A stretch of 64,000 nucleotides of DNA from Pomphorhynchus laevis (GCA_012934845.2 WNNJ02001010.1:110242-174241); one strand, 5' to 3'; counted from the first letter of the stretch, positions 1-10,659 are shown. Notes: a model not told the origin generated them from the letters alone. Numbers and translations are program-made.

Positions 1-71
1 TGACTTTAACGTCGACCCTAGCGACACAGTACAGTTAACCCTGTTCGTTAGTGGCACGCGCAAGACTGTAT
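1..71 (-). mobile_element. Edge of a second copy of the R2-like RT element
   Basis: These bases are the exact reverse complement of 26393-26463, the 5' edge of the RT element described at 26393-28890. The element continues out of the window to the left. It is joined to the PLE end module at 72 at the same base as in the other copy. Only the edge is visible, so nothing can be said about its coding state. Confidence 0.85.
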
Positions 72-270
72 TCCTCGACCCGACATAGCAGCGGGGCCAA
101 ATGCATGCTAATGATATATTTCCTCTGATTATATTTAATTATCTTGTGTATCTTATTCTTGAATACAAAGTATATTATTTATTATCCATCCATTTAAATT
201 TTCCGCTTATGATTTTAAATTTATTTTCTATATTATTGTGTTGTTCGATGATAAGAATGATTATTATTCT
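72..270 (-). mobile_element. Penelope-like element, 3' end (module and end of RT frame)
   Basis: On the minus strand this holds the last codons of the PLE RT frame (matching about 9850-9891), its short 3' UTR, and the left part of the conserved end module (GGCCCCGCTGCTATG type). The module is broken off where the RT element begins. Small open frames here are by-products of low-complexity AT-rich sequence. Confidence 0.8.
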
Positions 271-880
271 TATTCGTTGTATAAGAATAAGTATTAGAGG
301 TCATTATTACCGGGAAGACAAGGTTAACATGTCAATATAACAAATCAGTAGAATAAATCAGATTAGATAAATAACATTCATATTTCTTCGGTACCAAGAG
401 ATAAATTTTATCGAGCTTTGCTCTTTATCCGTGGGTAGTAACTGCTTACAGATAAAGAGCAAAGAATTTCACTAATCATGTTTTTATTTAGTATGAATCT
501 AACATACCGTCCTCAGGACGCATGTGCAAGTGTGCTTTATTTCTAAAACCCGCCATTTCTTTTTAATTCTAAAATACCACTTACCATCTTCTTATCTAAA
601 ACACAGATAGTTGCCTTTTACCAAAAAAGGTAACGAAACTAACATATAATTTTCATTGTTAAATCAATCACTCTCTTATTTTACGCATTTTGTAAAATAT
701 CTATGTTTTACCATCTCAGTTAATGGAGCTGCTGGATTTGACAACAAATTATTAAATGTCGTAAAAAGAGCAAAATGGGTAGTCGATCCGACGTTTACTA
801 TCAATAGATTTTTTAGGCTCGACTCTGGTGTACTTATGCAATATTGTTTTTTTTTCTTCTTTTAAGATGTCGTGTTTAAA
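271..880. other. No gene seen; one short hairpin
   Basis: AT-rich sequence without a supportable gene. A perfect 14-bp inverted repeat (CTTTGCTCTTTATC at 416-429, its complement at 451-464) could form a hairpin with a 21-base loop. A weak LINE-like stretch near 740-800 (KRAKWVVDP) recalls the C-terminal region of the Jockey/I-like LINE found further right but is too short to assign. Confidence 0.5.
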
Positions 881-884
881 AAAA

Positions 885-1780
885 GGATTTATTTTAACGT
901 GGCAAATGCGTGCCAGCGCACGCTTTCATGACCACAACAAAACAAAAATGTAAATCATGTGTCGAGAAGGTGTGAACGGAGGAGGTGTTTGAATGTGATA
1001 AAGGAGGGGGCGCGGCGGACGTCGAGAGGGAGTTTGATTCCAGGCGAGTGAGGCGGCGACGAGGAAGGATCGGAGACCGTAGTTGTTGGAGTAATTGGGA
1101 ACGTAGAGTAAGAGGGAATCACGGGAACACAGCGATATCGAGGTGGGACGAGTGTCGTCTAAGAAAGGAAGGTTGATGAACGACGGGGAGCCGACAGCGA
1201 TGAGACGAAAAGTAACGAGAAGAAGGCGGAGTTTGATGCGGATGTGGATGGTGGGCAAGGAGAGTTGGGCAAAATATGTGGATGTGTGGTCGAAGCGACG
1301 GAGACGAAGGAGCACTCGAACGGCGGTGTTGATTATTCGTTGTAGGGGTAGGATGATGGATTTTGGAGAATTGGCGAAAAGGCTAAGGCAGTAATCGATT
1401 TTAGGGAAAAGAAGCGATGAAAGAAGATACATACAAGAACGGAAGTCGATAAGGGGGCGGATACGGCGGATATCACGGAGAATTAAGTTAGACGAGCGGA
1501 CCTTGTCACAGACGAATGGTTTAATGGAAAGGTGGTCATCAAAATGGAAGCCTAAGAAAGTGAGATTGTGTACTATGGGGATGATCGATGAGCCAAAATA
1601 TTCAGTGAGAGGAGATATGTTTGGTTTACGGGGGGAGGATCCACATTATTTTGGACTTGTCGGGGTTTAGAGCGAGATTGAGATTGGAGAGACGTTTGTA
1701 GATAGAAGAAAGACAGTTGGGGGCAGAAATGCCGATATCATGTATTGTATTTGTGTTCGTTTGCTGGATGTGATCACTTC
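885..1780 (-). mobile_element. L2-like LINE, 5'-truncated 3' fragment
   Basis: The minus strand encodes the C-terminal part of an L2/CR1-group reverse transcriptase. An open stretch from 1432 to 926 reads like 43850-44310 of the better copy (shared KIDYCLSLF/RLDYCLSLF, NSPKS, LPLQRI, RRFDHTS, VAASLAWN). Upstream, to about 1780, is a decayed palm/thumb region. The 3' end near 890-935 has the family's terminal hairpin (GCGTGC..GCACGC) before GCATTTGCCAC. The plus-strand frames at 985-1394 are the antisense of this gene. Confidence 0.8.
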
Positions 1781-2676
1781 GTTCATCTTTATTTATTCAA
1801 AAATTCTGTTTCAACATTCAGTTAGACAATATTAATGAGACAATATTTTATAAATATTAATAACTTGTTGTCAAATATAATAATTGTAAATATAATATAA
1901 ATAATAAATATTATTATAAATATCATTGTAAATTATAAATAAAAATAAATATACAAATTAAATTTGAACAGACATATATCAGTCTGTTTAAACAGGCACA
2001 GTAATTTAAACAGGCATATAAATGTTGGTATGTACTTTTATTAATTTAATTATCAATTTTGTATGACTAAATATTTTGAATATCGTCGTTTATCATTAAT
2101 AATTATAATTAAAAAAATATGTATCATTAATTTTATTAATTATTAATAAAATTATTTATTTATTAATTATATATATTAATGAATATCTCTACTCAATATC
2201 GTTCTTATTCTATTTTCAATTTACTGTTTGTGTAGAATATTATTACGATATTTCAGTTTAAATAATTTATAATATTTTTATAATTAAATCAACAAGTAAA
2301 TAATTAATAATTCAATTAATTTACTTGTAGAATATTATAATGGCATTTCAGTTTAAAATGAAGTTATTATTTTTTAATAATTAAAAACATTTTGTCCGAA
2401 AATGATGACTACTATTCCTTATGTTGTATGTATGATGACTTCTAATCCTTATTTTTATACATCGTCTGTTATCAAATATGCTTTGGAATTGTACTTTCGT
2501 ATTTGGGTTTAGATTTAAAAGCTAAAACTAAATTTTATTCACTGTTATATCATCTTCAGCGAATATTTTCTTGACGAGTAATAATTAAGTATATGACGAA
2601 GCCTTAAGCAAAATATCGTATATCTTTTAGCTTTAGTTTAAATTTTAAACCATTAGTTTTATTGAAATTGTTTTAG
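1781..2676. other. Gene-free AT-rich stretch with a PLE end relic; probably SART1 intron
   Basis: No open frame of note. At 2432-2475 (+) a weak match to the PLE 3' module (GATGACTTCTAATCCTTAT, then CGTCTGTTATC) marks an old PLE end. The stretch ends in a splice acceptor (TTGTTTTAG) at 2676, so at least its right part should be an intron of SART1. Confidence 0.5.
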
Positions 2677-3092
2677 TGATATTGACGATAAGTTTTCGCG
2701 TAAAGAGCGCTACTCCGGCCCGCTAAGTGAATTTCGCGAGAAATCTAATTACCGTCCTGCAGTAACACTGGAATACCTGGGCGAAGATGGCCGAAAGATG
2801 TCGATGAAGGAAGCGTTCCGTTATCTCTCACATCGGTTTCACGGCAAGGGTTCAGGCAAGCGCAAGACAGAGAAACGGATGCTCAAAATTAGAGAAGAAG
2901 AGGTAATTTTCCCTTTTAAGAATTCGGATTTTATTTTGTATTTTAAAGGCTATGAAGCATATGAGCTCAATCGACACTCCTTTGCATACAGCAAGCATGA
3001 TGCATGAGAAACAAAAAGAGCTTCAACAGCCTTACATTACATTAAGTGCATCCAAGCAAGATCCAGCTCAGTATGCGTTTTGTCAATTATAG
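2677..3092 (+). CDS. SART1: SART1/Snu66 tri-snRNP protein, last two exons
   Basis: The product is the C-terminus of SART1 (Snu66), a U4/U6.U5 tri-snRNP component needed to activate the spliceosome in the nucleus. Exon one (2677-2902) starts DIDDKFSRKERYSGPLSEF and contains the family's signature EAFRYLSHRFHGKGSGK followed by KTEKRM. A 46-bp GT-AG intron (2903-2948) leads to exon two (2949-3092), which reads AMKHMSSIDTPLHTA and QKELQQPYITLS and ends at TAG. From memory these closely match animal SART1 endings. The upstream exons, several hundred residues, were not found: the 2.6 kb to the left is transposon and AT-rich sequence, so they lie outside the window or the locus is broken. The open, conserved frame and intact splice sites argue for a live gene. 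Confidence 0.9.
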
Positions 3093-3248
3093 TTACTTAC
3101 TGTACTTCTTTTTTAGGCTACTTCGGAAACTGTAAATCTCAATGTATTACATTTTTTGCTACTTATGTGTTCCTTCTAAACAACGATTTTCGTTTTTTTT
3201 ACTTGTGTATCTTGTAAAACTATAGTTAGAATCTTTGAGAGTTTATAG

Positions 3249-4429
3249 ATGTCAAATGCTGATGAAAATGCTTTCGGTGAATTCTGTACGGCTGCAGAAT
3301 CGGAACCTTTGACATCGAATACACTTGACATGGTATTTTATCAAGAAATTGATAAATTTCTTTCGATTTGTTGATTTGAAATATTTTTACAGGATACAAA
3401 GTGGATGAAAAAGACGTACAGTTTTCGTTTTTGAGCTGTTGAAAACCACGAGTGGCATATTTTACTATTTTTACTATTTGTTAGACAAAAATCTTGAAAT
3501 TATTTAAATTATTATATTGTAAGTATTTAATCATAAACGCATTTTTAAACGCATTATAAATTAAATAAATTATTTATTTAATTTAATTATTTTTAAATTA
3601 AATATTGAAATTATAAATAAAGAAATTATTATTGCAGTTATTGCAGTTTTGCATTTTTTAAGTAGTCGCAATTTCGAAAAAAACAGTTTTCGATAAAAAC
3701 ATCTAAACATGAAACTTTTACAATATAACTGTTTTTTAATAAACTCTCTATTACTATAAAACATCGTTATAACATCGAGATGTTTCTATAACATCTCCCA
3801 CGACTTCAAACAATTAGTTGTTAAAACAAAAGTGCAACATCAAAATATTAAAAAATATACCACCCCATGGGTTGCCATACAATTTACATTAAAATTATAG
3901 TTGTATGGATAATACAAAATATATTCTTTCGACAAACGTATGAAAAAAAATTTAGATTTAAAAAATGTTTTACCAATAAATCGCAATTTACCTTTGAAAT
4001 ATATTAATCTACGGTTTTAAGTTTAAAAATTATTATATTAAATATATTAGATTACAAAATATTATCTTATATTAAAACGTATTATATTATTAAACGATAT
4101 TAAAACAATATTTGTATTTTTATGTCGCTAGGACGATCCGGCGTACTTAAGTGAAATGCTCGATCGAGTGTTTCCAATTATTCCTACAAATGATCAGTAT
4201 CTTGCACCGTCATGCTTTGATGATTCACAAGCAAACCAGATCATTAACGAGTACACATTTACTAAGTAAAATATGCAGTTTTTTATATTCAAATTTTGCT
4301 TTGGTAATTTTTAGTAGCGCTCATGAGAATGAACAGTTTTTAATAGATATAGTTTCAAGGGAATTTAAGCCCACTGTGCAAATGCTGGAGCAATCACTCG
4401 ATGTTAAATTAATGCAAGAACCAAAACCC
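3249..4429 (+). CDS. Unrecognised host gene, three exons, 5' part
   Basis: I do not recognise this protein. ATG at 3249 opens exon one (to 3332; MSNADENAFGEFCTAAESEP) with a donor GTATTT. After a 799-bp intron the acceptor GCTAG leads to exon two (4132-4265; DDPAYLSEMLDRVFPIIPTN). A 49-bp intron (4266-4314) and exon three (from 4315; HENEQFLIDIVSREFKPTVQ) follow in phase. Exon three either ends at a donor after 4429 (CCC|GTAAAA) or runs to a stop at 4462. The piece is acidic, lacks membrane segments and looks like the N-terminal part of a soluble protein. The start codon lies 156 bp behind the SART1 stop. Exon boundaries are my inference from splice signals and frame. A possible extra exon near 3392 did not keep the frame. 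Confidence 0.5.
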
Positions 4430-4530
4430 GTAAAAGTTAGAGTTTACTGTTTTTATTCTTGATTTGGTAATTTTTATAACGTAATCTATTTGCTTTTTTG
4501 ATCAGTAATTTGATCAGTTTTGATTCTGCT

Positions 4531-4705
4531 CGAGGATAGGATCAAATTTAAAAAAATCATCCAAATTTAAAATTAAATTGTAAATTTTTAAAGTAAAAAC
4601 TTATTTAATTCGAGGATAAGATTGATTCGAGGATAGGATCAAATTTAAAAAATCAAAATTTAAAATGAAATTAGAAATTTTTAAAGTATAAATTTATTTT
4701 TATTT
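4531..4705. repeat. Imperfect direct duplication
   Basis: A segment beginning CGAGGATAGGATCAAATTTA occurs at about 4531 and again at about 4634, each followed by related AT-rich sequence ending TTTTTAAAGTA. It is a local duplication of about 100 bp with some divergence. Confidence 0.6.
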
Positions 4706-4840
4706 TTAAGAATAACGCCGGTATTTAATTTCAATATCTAAGATATTATTAGCCTAGGCACTTGGATAATGCTATGCTTAATTCTTAGGAAAGTAGTTTT
4801 AGAATTGATGAAAAATAATATTGTTCCTATCTGTGGATAT

Positions 4841-5057
4841 CGATCACTCATTATAGACTTGCGAAATACAGTTTGAATCGTTTTTATTGGAGCTTTCGAC
4901 CAAACGGTCTTTGTCAACAGATTAAAAAAATCATTATAAATTATTAAAAAAATCATAAATCAACAGGACAAACGGTCCTGTTGACAAGGACCGTTTGATC
5001 GAAAGCTCCAATAAAAACGATTCAAACTGTATTTCGCAAGTCTATAATGAGTGTTCG
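4841..5057. repeat. Long inverted repeat, 80-bp arms
   Basis: The left arm (4841-4920) and right arm (4978-5057) are reverse complements with only a few mismatches, separated by a 57-bp AT-rich spacer that itself ends in a small palindrome (CAGGACAAACGGTCCTG). The right arm runs into the RT relic at 5090-5370, so the left arm looks like an inverted duplicate of a piece of that relic. Confidence 0.85.
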
Positions 5058-5089
5058 ATACAACAATCTAATCAGAGATTTGCACGCAA

Positions 5090-5370
5090 CTATGTCTAAT
5101 CTGTGGATATACTCAAATATGTGTTGGACAGAAGGTCGATATCTAAAACGCAAGTCATGCTTTAAGAGACATCCACGATCGAAGTAACGAATACAATATT
5201 CTAACACTTGATATTTCAAATGCCTTTAACATTCTGAATCGAATGACGATTTTACATAAAGTTGGAAAAGTAGGTCCATCATTAAAAACTTTGTTGATAA
5301 ACATTTATGAAAATCAAGTATCTTCGCTACTGAAACAAAAGTACCTTAATTTTGTGGAATATAATTAGCT
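5090..5370 (+). mobile_element. RT relic of the 'NAFN' type (R2-like group)
   Basis: One frame reads TQICVGQKVDI, a stop, then NASHALRDIHDRSNEYNI, LTLDISNAFNILNR (RT motif A with its aspartate) and VGPSLKTLLINIYENQ. This pattern (QxCxGQ, then LxDxxNAFNxLNR, then LINxY) is known to me from reverse transcriptases common in invertebrate genomes; I cannot name the clade with certainty. Motifs B and C are absent, so it is a short dead fragment. A related but more diverged relic lies at 10660-10970 (-). Confidence 0.65.
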
Positions 5371-7680
5371 TAAGTATATAAGGCCCACCTGTCAAGTTGA
5401 TCAATTTTCAGTTTTTTTACGTATAAGGCTGCACACCCAAATTTATGGCCCAGAACAATTGCGTAAATAATATTTTACTTTTAGATTTTTTTATATATAA
5501 CTTAAAATGGATACTTCATCTTTATTTATTCATTACTATAATCACAGTCGTCTTCAAAACCATCAAATTTGACGTCCTTCGAATCATAATCCATGACATG
5601 TGCAATCTCAGGTAGCCAATAAATTATCATCCTTGCGGTTTTAATCAATCCATGCAGTTTTATCATCCATACAGTTTTAATAAATTCAAAACAGTAGAAT
5701 ATTCAGCATTCATTTGTCACTCTTCATAGGATGATAGAGAATGAAACCTCCGTCAAGTAATTCACCCGCAATATTCATTATTTTTTCTTAAAAGAATTGT
5801 TCACGATGATGTTACGTGGCTGAAACGCTTCAATCACCTGATCAATAATGGCCATCAATTCGTTATTATATGATCTTACCTGTTTATTTACGATTTAAGG
5901 AAGATGTCAATCTTCTGCTTGTAGCCAGCAGAGAGCTGTTGTTAGACGGTTGTTGTAGATCGGATCGATAAATGACGCATTCTCATGAAGCGAACTAATC
6001 GGGGGCTACTACTCTTAAAGTCATCAATTTTCATCTTAACTTCAATATATCTCGCTTTATGTTGAATTACAACTGATTAATTAGCCGAATTCAATCAGAT
6101 AATTTTGTCTAATTAGTTAATTAAATGTTAGCTGTGAGTCCATCCGCTAAAGTATGATGAAGATTTTTATATATTTAGAAATTATGACTTATTGTGACAG
6201 CTCTTCCTAATGACCTCTGTAAACTGAACAATCTCTAACTGAATATAATTCAGTTAGAATTATTGGGATTTTTAGTCATAAAAATCTTTATTTTACTGTT
6301 TAAATTGAACTAATAATTTAAATCAATGAGTGAACAATTTAATTTAATTTTTTGTTTTATTTTGTATTTTTTAATAAAATTAAAATATATTAATATATAT
6401 TATTATAATATTTCTTTGTATCGCTCAAAATATCTAAATTCAAAATTTTTATATAAAATATCTAAAATCTTAATTTACAATTATTTATTTTGATTTATTT
6501 ACGTTCAATTTTGCTAAAATACAACATTACTTTTTATATTTCGCTAGGAAAGGACTTATCTGCTAGTTTTTAATTTTAATTAAGAGGTGGTTTCTAGAGG
6601 CGTCTGTATTTCCCATGCAAATAAAAAGCAAGTTAATTGCTTTTGACATTTAAATTTAATTTAGTGTGAATATTTTATAACTTGTTTAACTGCACGGTCT
6701 AGCATTTTGTTATTGGTTTTAGACAGCTAACAGTGAAAATTCTTCTATGGTTCCACAGCTTGATCGGCATAATCGTTAACAATGTATTATCCGAAAAAAT
6801 TGTTGCAGTTTAAAAATTAATATTAAAAGATGTTTGTCGTTATTCTTGGTCGCAGTTAAGTGTATGCTGAAATTTAATTCCTTGTGTTTTTATATTAATT
6901 TCCCAATTGTTGCATAGAATTGATCTTCGATTTTGCGTTTACTTGTTAAACGGTCTTCGTATTAACGACGCTACGAATGTCGTCTACTCAACGCTTTTTG
7001 GAGTAGACGACTAATTTCAACAGCTTTTTCGGCACATCTTTGACCGCTTATTGTATATTGCCATCAAAAGCAAATAATCGTACGCAAAATGCATTTCTGA
7101 CATACGAAGGCGATTATGCTTTAGCGCACAAAGAACGATCTCTGCGACTATTCGGCACATCTTCGACCGCTTATTGTATTATACTAATAATTAATTAATG
7201 TTATACAGTTCGTAAGGTATTTACGAACTGTAATTTTGTCACATCAAATGTGAAAAAAAATTCTAATTCAAATTTACTGGAGTATTTGACTAATTGTATG
7301 CCGTCACTTAAATGTCGTGACTCTGTTGGCCTCTGGAATAGTGTGTAACATCTTGAGTTAAAGCAGGCGTGACAAAGTTATTTGCATAAAATAATTTTGT
7401 TGTTAATCATTATTCGCAGTCATGAGTTTATAGAATTATCCACGAGTTATTAAGATTACATCATTTCCCTAGTTTATTTAGTCAAGAAAGTGAATCCGAG
7501 AAAGTGAACTCATGAATAATACTTTTGTCTTTTATATTCTTTTCTAAAATGTGTATACGATGTATTTAAGTAAATTAGTTATTCAACCGTTCGAAAGAGT
7601 TTAATTAATATCGCATAAGTTATAATAATATTAAAAATAACTTGCGTTAATCTATTTAAATTTGAAATTTCGAAGCAGGA
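5371..7680. other. Gene-free stretch with small repeats
   Basis: No supportable gene. Seen are a hairpin GTCTACTC..GAGTAGAC around 6981-7008, a direct repeat of about 29 bp beginning TTCGGCACATCTT at 7028 and 7151, and a perfect 12-bp inverted repeat (TACAGTTCGTAA) at 7204-7232. A sequence like the MITE end described below (TTATATTTCGCTAG) occurs at 6534. Confidence 0.5.
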
Positions 7681-7700
7681 TCCATAAAACTAATTTATTT

Positions 7701-7731
7701 TTATATTTCATTAGCTGCTAATGAAATATAA
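7701..7731. repeat. Near-perfect 31-bp palindrome, MITE end relic
   Basis: TTATATTTCATTAGC (7701-7715), one base, then its exact complement (7717-7731). Each half resembles the terminal repeat of the small element at 7888-8033, so this may be two element ends fused after internal deletion. Confidence 0.6.
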
Positions 7732-7887
7732 TACTGCCATTCCATTGTTTTAAGGTGCTGGTTAACTTTAATTTAATTGTAGCAAGGAAACGTTACAATT
7801 GATAATTCATGTTATTAAAAAATACTGATCTTGATCCATTTTTTGGAATTTTAAAACGTAGAATTTATAAGCCACTAATTTACTTTT

Positions 7888-8033
7888 ATATTTCGCTAGC
7901 TGCTACTAGCCTCAGAGAAAATCAGTTCTATTTGTTTACACAGTTGAACCATCAAATGATCAAATTACATCATTAGAAACAAAACCAAATCATCAGTTTT
8001 GTTTTTGATGATACTCCAGCAGCTAGCGAAATA
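7888..8033. mobile_element. Small MITE-like element with 17-bp terminal inverted repeats
   Basis: ATATTTCGCTAGCTGCT at 7888-7904 is exactly complemented at 8017-8033. The 146-bp body is AT-rich, non-coding and carries further partial inverted complementarity (GATGAT/ATCATC). A related end pair is recognisable near 15000-15095. The class of DNA transposon is not identifiable and no clear target duplication was seen. Confidence 0.6.
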
Positions 8034-8493
8034 TCAAAAATAGTGTTTTTGATAAGGTAGACTTTTAGTGATAGTGTTTTTATAGGTAGACTTTTAAATA
8101 ATTCTAAAAGTAAAGAAATAATAAGATCAGATTTAAGTAAATATATTCCTAAAATAAGGTATAAACTCTTACCACCATTAGGACGAAAAATTTGTAATTA
8201 TAATAAAGAATTAAAATCAATATGTAACGATAATATTAGAAACATAATGGAAACAGAATGCAATTGTAAAAGTCTTAGTTTTGATAAAATAAATGAACAT
8301 ATATGTACCCATAATCTAGAATTAATTGAAAAATTGTGAATTAAGAAAGCTGCTATCAAAAGGGTATAAATATAGATTAAATAATAACAATGACAAAAAT
8401 AAAATTTACAATTCGTTATATAATAACTTAAATGATTACTTTAGTAAGCTGATTAATAGTGAAAGCTCGAAATATCTAAGATAAAAATGAAAA

Positions 8494-9891
8494 ATGAAAA
8501 TAACAAATAATTACAAAAGGAAAGATAAAATTATAAAAGATATGTATAAAGAACTTACTAAATTAAAGGATAACTATATAATAACAACTATTGATAAAGC
8601 TAATAATAACTTTGTCTTCATATGCAAAAAGCTTTATTATGATATACTAATGAAAGAGGTTAATTCTAATGATTTAAATGTAAATCCAACATATGAACGT
8701 AGTGAGTTGAGTTTAGAAACAATTATTACAAGTCACTGTTCTATAATGGATAAAAAGGGTATAAAGGTTGAATCAGATAATAAAACTATACCTATATTAT
8801 ATTGGAATCCAAAATTACATAAAAATCCAATAAAACCTAGGTTCATATGTAGTGCGTTTAAATGTACATTAAAACCACTTTCTGTCTATATGAATAAAAT
8901 ACTTAAAGTAATTAAAGCACACTTTAAAAAATATTGCAAGGTAATCGAAATTAATACTGGTATAAAACACTATTTCAGTATTAATTCTACAAAAGAATTT
9001 TTAGAACAGACAAAAGGAATAAATTTTCAAAATATAAATACATACGATTTTAGTACGCTTTATACAAATCTAGATTTAGTAGATATTAAAGAAGCGTTAG
9101 TAAAATTAATTAATCTTATATTCGGAAAAAGATATACATATATATGTTATAATAATTATAACGCCTATCTAACAAAAATTAAACCATCAAATAAATATAA
9201 ATATATGGATAAAATTGAATTAATAGAATCCTTAAATATTTTGATAAATCAAAATTATTTAAAAGTAGGGACATCTATATTTAGACAAGTAAAAGGTGTT
9301 CCAATGGGTGGTAATAGTAGCCCAATTATAGCTGACTTGTTTTTAAGCTTTATAGAATATGAATTTGTTCATAACTGTGTAAAAACTAAATCTAAACAAT
9401 ATAAATATATGAAATATATGTTTCGATACATTGATGATATATGTGTATTTAATTCTAATAATTTTTATTCAATTAGTGAGCACATTTATCCAGAAAGCCT
9501 TATTCTTAACAAAACCAATATTAATGATAAAGAAGGTGTATATCTAGATATGAACATTAAATTAACATCAATTAAAACTACTTTTAATTTATATCGTAAA
9601 GATGACATATTTAAATTTACAAGAAACATATTTTTGCATGAGCATTCATGCATACCATATAATATAAAATATAATACATTAAATAATGAAATTTTAAGAA
9701 TTGCAACAATTTGTAACGATATTATTTTTCTTCAAACTCATTTAAATAATTTAATAGATACATATTTTAAACTAGGTTACTATAAAAATAACATCAAGCA
9801 GAAAATAGTAAAATATATAAATCAACACAATAATATAAAGAATAAATTTAAACTCTTAAGTGGCAAATTTTTATGGATGGATAATAAATAA
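8494..9891 (+). CDS. Penelope-like reverse transcriptase (465 codons)
   Basis: RNA-directed DNA polymerase of a Penelope-like element. Landmarks: TTIDKANNNFVF (31-42), YWNPKLHKNPIKPRFI (103-118), motif A YDFSTLYTNL with D185, motif B KGVPMGGNSSP (267-277), motif C RYIDDI (311-316), and LDMNIKL (351-357). Frame ends LLSGKFLWMDNK and stop, about 110 residues past motif D, with no C-terminal GIY-YIG domain. All catalytic aspartates are present. The ATG at 8494 probably lies inside the original frame, because upstream coding sequence in another frame matches the same protein family, so the native product would be longer. Strong A/T bias at third positions is like the surroundings. Confidence 0.88.
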   Translation: MKITNNYKRKDKIIKDMYKELTKLKDNYIITTIDKANNNFVFICKKLYYDILMKEVNSNDLNVNPTYERSELSLETIITSHCSIMDKKGIKVESDNKTIPILYWNPKLHKNPIKPRFICSAFKCTLKPLSVYMNKILKVIKAHFKKYCKVIEINTGIKHYFSINSTKEFLEQTKGINFQNINTYDFSTLYTNLDLVDIKEALVKLINLIFGKRYTYICYNNYNAYLTKIKPSNKYKYMDKIELIESLNILINQNYLKVGTSIFRQVKGVPMGGNSSPIIADLFLSFIEYEFVHNCVKTKSKQYKYMKYMFRYIDDICVFNSNNFYSISEHIYPESLILNKTNINDKEGVYLDMNIKLTSIKTTFNLYRKDDIFKFTRNIFLHEHSCIPYNIKYNTLNNEILRIATICNDIIFLQTHLNNLIDTYFKLGYYKNNIKQKIVKYINQHNNIKNKFKLLSGKFLWMDNK

Positions 9892-9929
9892 TATACTTTG
9901 CATTAGAATAAGATACTAGATAGTTATTT

Positions 9930-10060
9930 CAGAGGAAATACATCATTAGCATGTATTTGGCCCCGCTGCTATGTTGGGTAGAGGAGTTAGGGGCCGAAAC
10001 CTGATAGCATAGCAGTTCCTTCTGATGACCTCTAATCCTAATTCTGGTACAACGTCTGTT
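9930..10060 (+). ncRNA. PLE end module, candidate structured RNA
   Basis: A compact module conserved at the 3' end of every PLE copy. Complementary pairs: GGCCCC (9959-9964) with GGGGCC (9990-9995); CTGCTATG (9966-9973) with CATAGCAG (10008-10015); GAGTTAGG (9984-9991) with CCTAATTC (10037-10044). A GAAA follows the first pair and CTGATGA lies at 10022-10028. PLEs are known to carry hammerhead ribozymes in their terminal repeats, and CTGATGA plus GAAA are hammerhead core words, but I could not place them in a standard hammerhead fold. Confidence 0.5.
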
Positions 10061-10245
10061 ATTTGTTAGTCAATTCATAAAATATGACTTTTTTAATTTC
10101 AATTTTTTATTTTAACTTGATATAAATTATAAAAAATCTTATAACAATTATTTATTTTATTATTTAATTATTAAATTTTGATTTAGCATTATTATGTTTT
10201 GTTTATTTTATAATTATATAACAATACGTAGACTCAGTTAGCTGA

Positions 10246-10655
10246 TTTGATTTATTGATCCTGCTCTAAAATTTCAAATATTATAAATATTATTATACGA
10301 TTTAAAATAAAATATAACAATCAGTAATAAAGTAAAGTGTTTACTATAAATACAGTAAAGTGTTATTGTATTCAATAAATTGTTTTTACATGATTCTTAT
10401 TCCAAATTTTTAATATATTTTTTGTTTCAATAATAAAAAATAAATAATAAATTAAAAACTAATAAAGATTTACAAATAAAGTATTAATAGATACAGGAAG
10501 CATTACTTAGGACCAGCTTACTTGCCTTACCGAGTTCATTTCTACTTAATTTTTCTCGTAATAAAAAATTATTTTAATTAATAGAAAAATTAAATTAAAA
10601 ACCACATTTCTCGTGAATTTTGTTTTTAATGAAATTTACCCACGTTATCTTATTT
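10246..10655. other. Gene-free AT-rich stretch
   Basis: No gene, hairpin or repeat of note beyond simple A/T-rich sequence. Confidence 0.5.
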
Positions 10656-10659
10656 CGGG

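Larger units (their letters stand above)
8075..10245 (+). mobile_element. Penelope-like element, Naiad type, 5'-truncated
   Basis: The best PLE copy in the window. It starts inside the N-terminal region (FIGRLLNNSKSKEI), continues through LLPPLGRKICNYN and a CxC segment (ETECNCK, then HICTHNLELI), and after a frameshift near 8335 into the RT frame at 8494-9891. The 3' UTR holds the conserved end module (9930-10060) and an AT-rich tail ending GACTCAGTTAGCTGATTTG near 10245. Copies elsewhere (32705-33235, 40985-41700) supply the more N-terminal part. RT placed last with no endonuclease after it, plus the FWI..YPLGLND signature upstream, fits the Naiad class of PLEs as I know it. Confidence 0.85.

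Noticed and set aside
101-340. Hydrophobic 79-residue frame at the left end
   Set aside because: It lies on the PLE 3' end and AT-rich flank; its I/L/Y richness reflects base composition.
985-1394. Plus-strand frames rich in R and G
   Set aside because: They are the antisense of the L2-like LINE on the minus strand.
9930-10060. Standard hammerhead ribozyme in the PLE module
   Set aside because: CTGATGA and GAAA are present but in the order or spacing that leaves stem II or stem I unpaired in every register I tried; kept as a candidate structured RNA instead.
9930-10060. HDV-like ribozyme in the PLE module
   Set aside because: The first two helices interleave as in HDV P1 and P2, but the hairpin P3 and the P4 region with its catalytic C are not recognisable.
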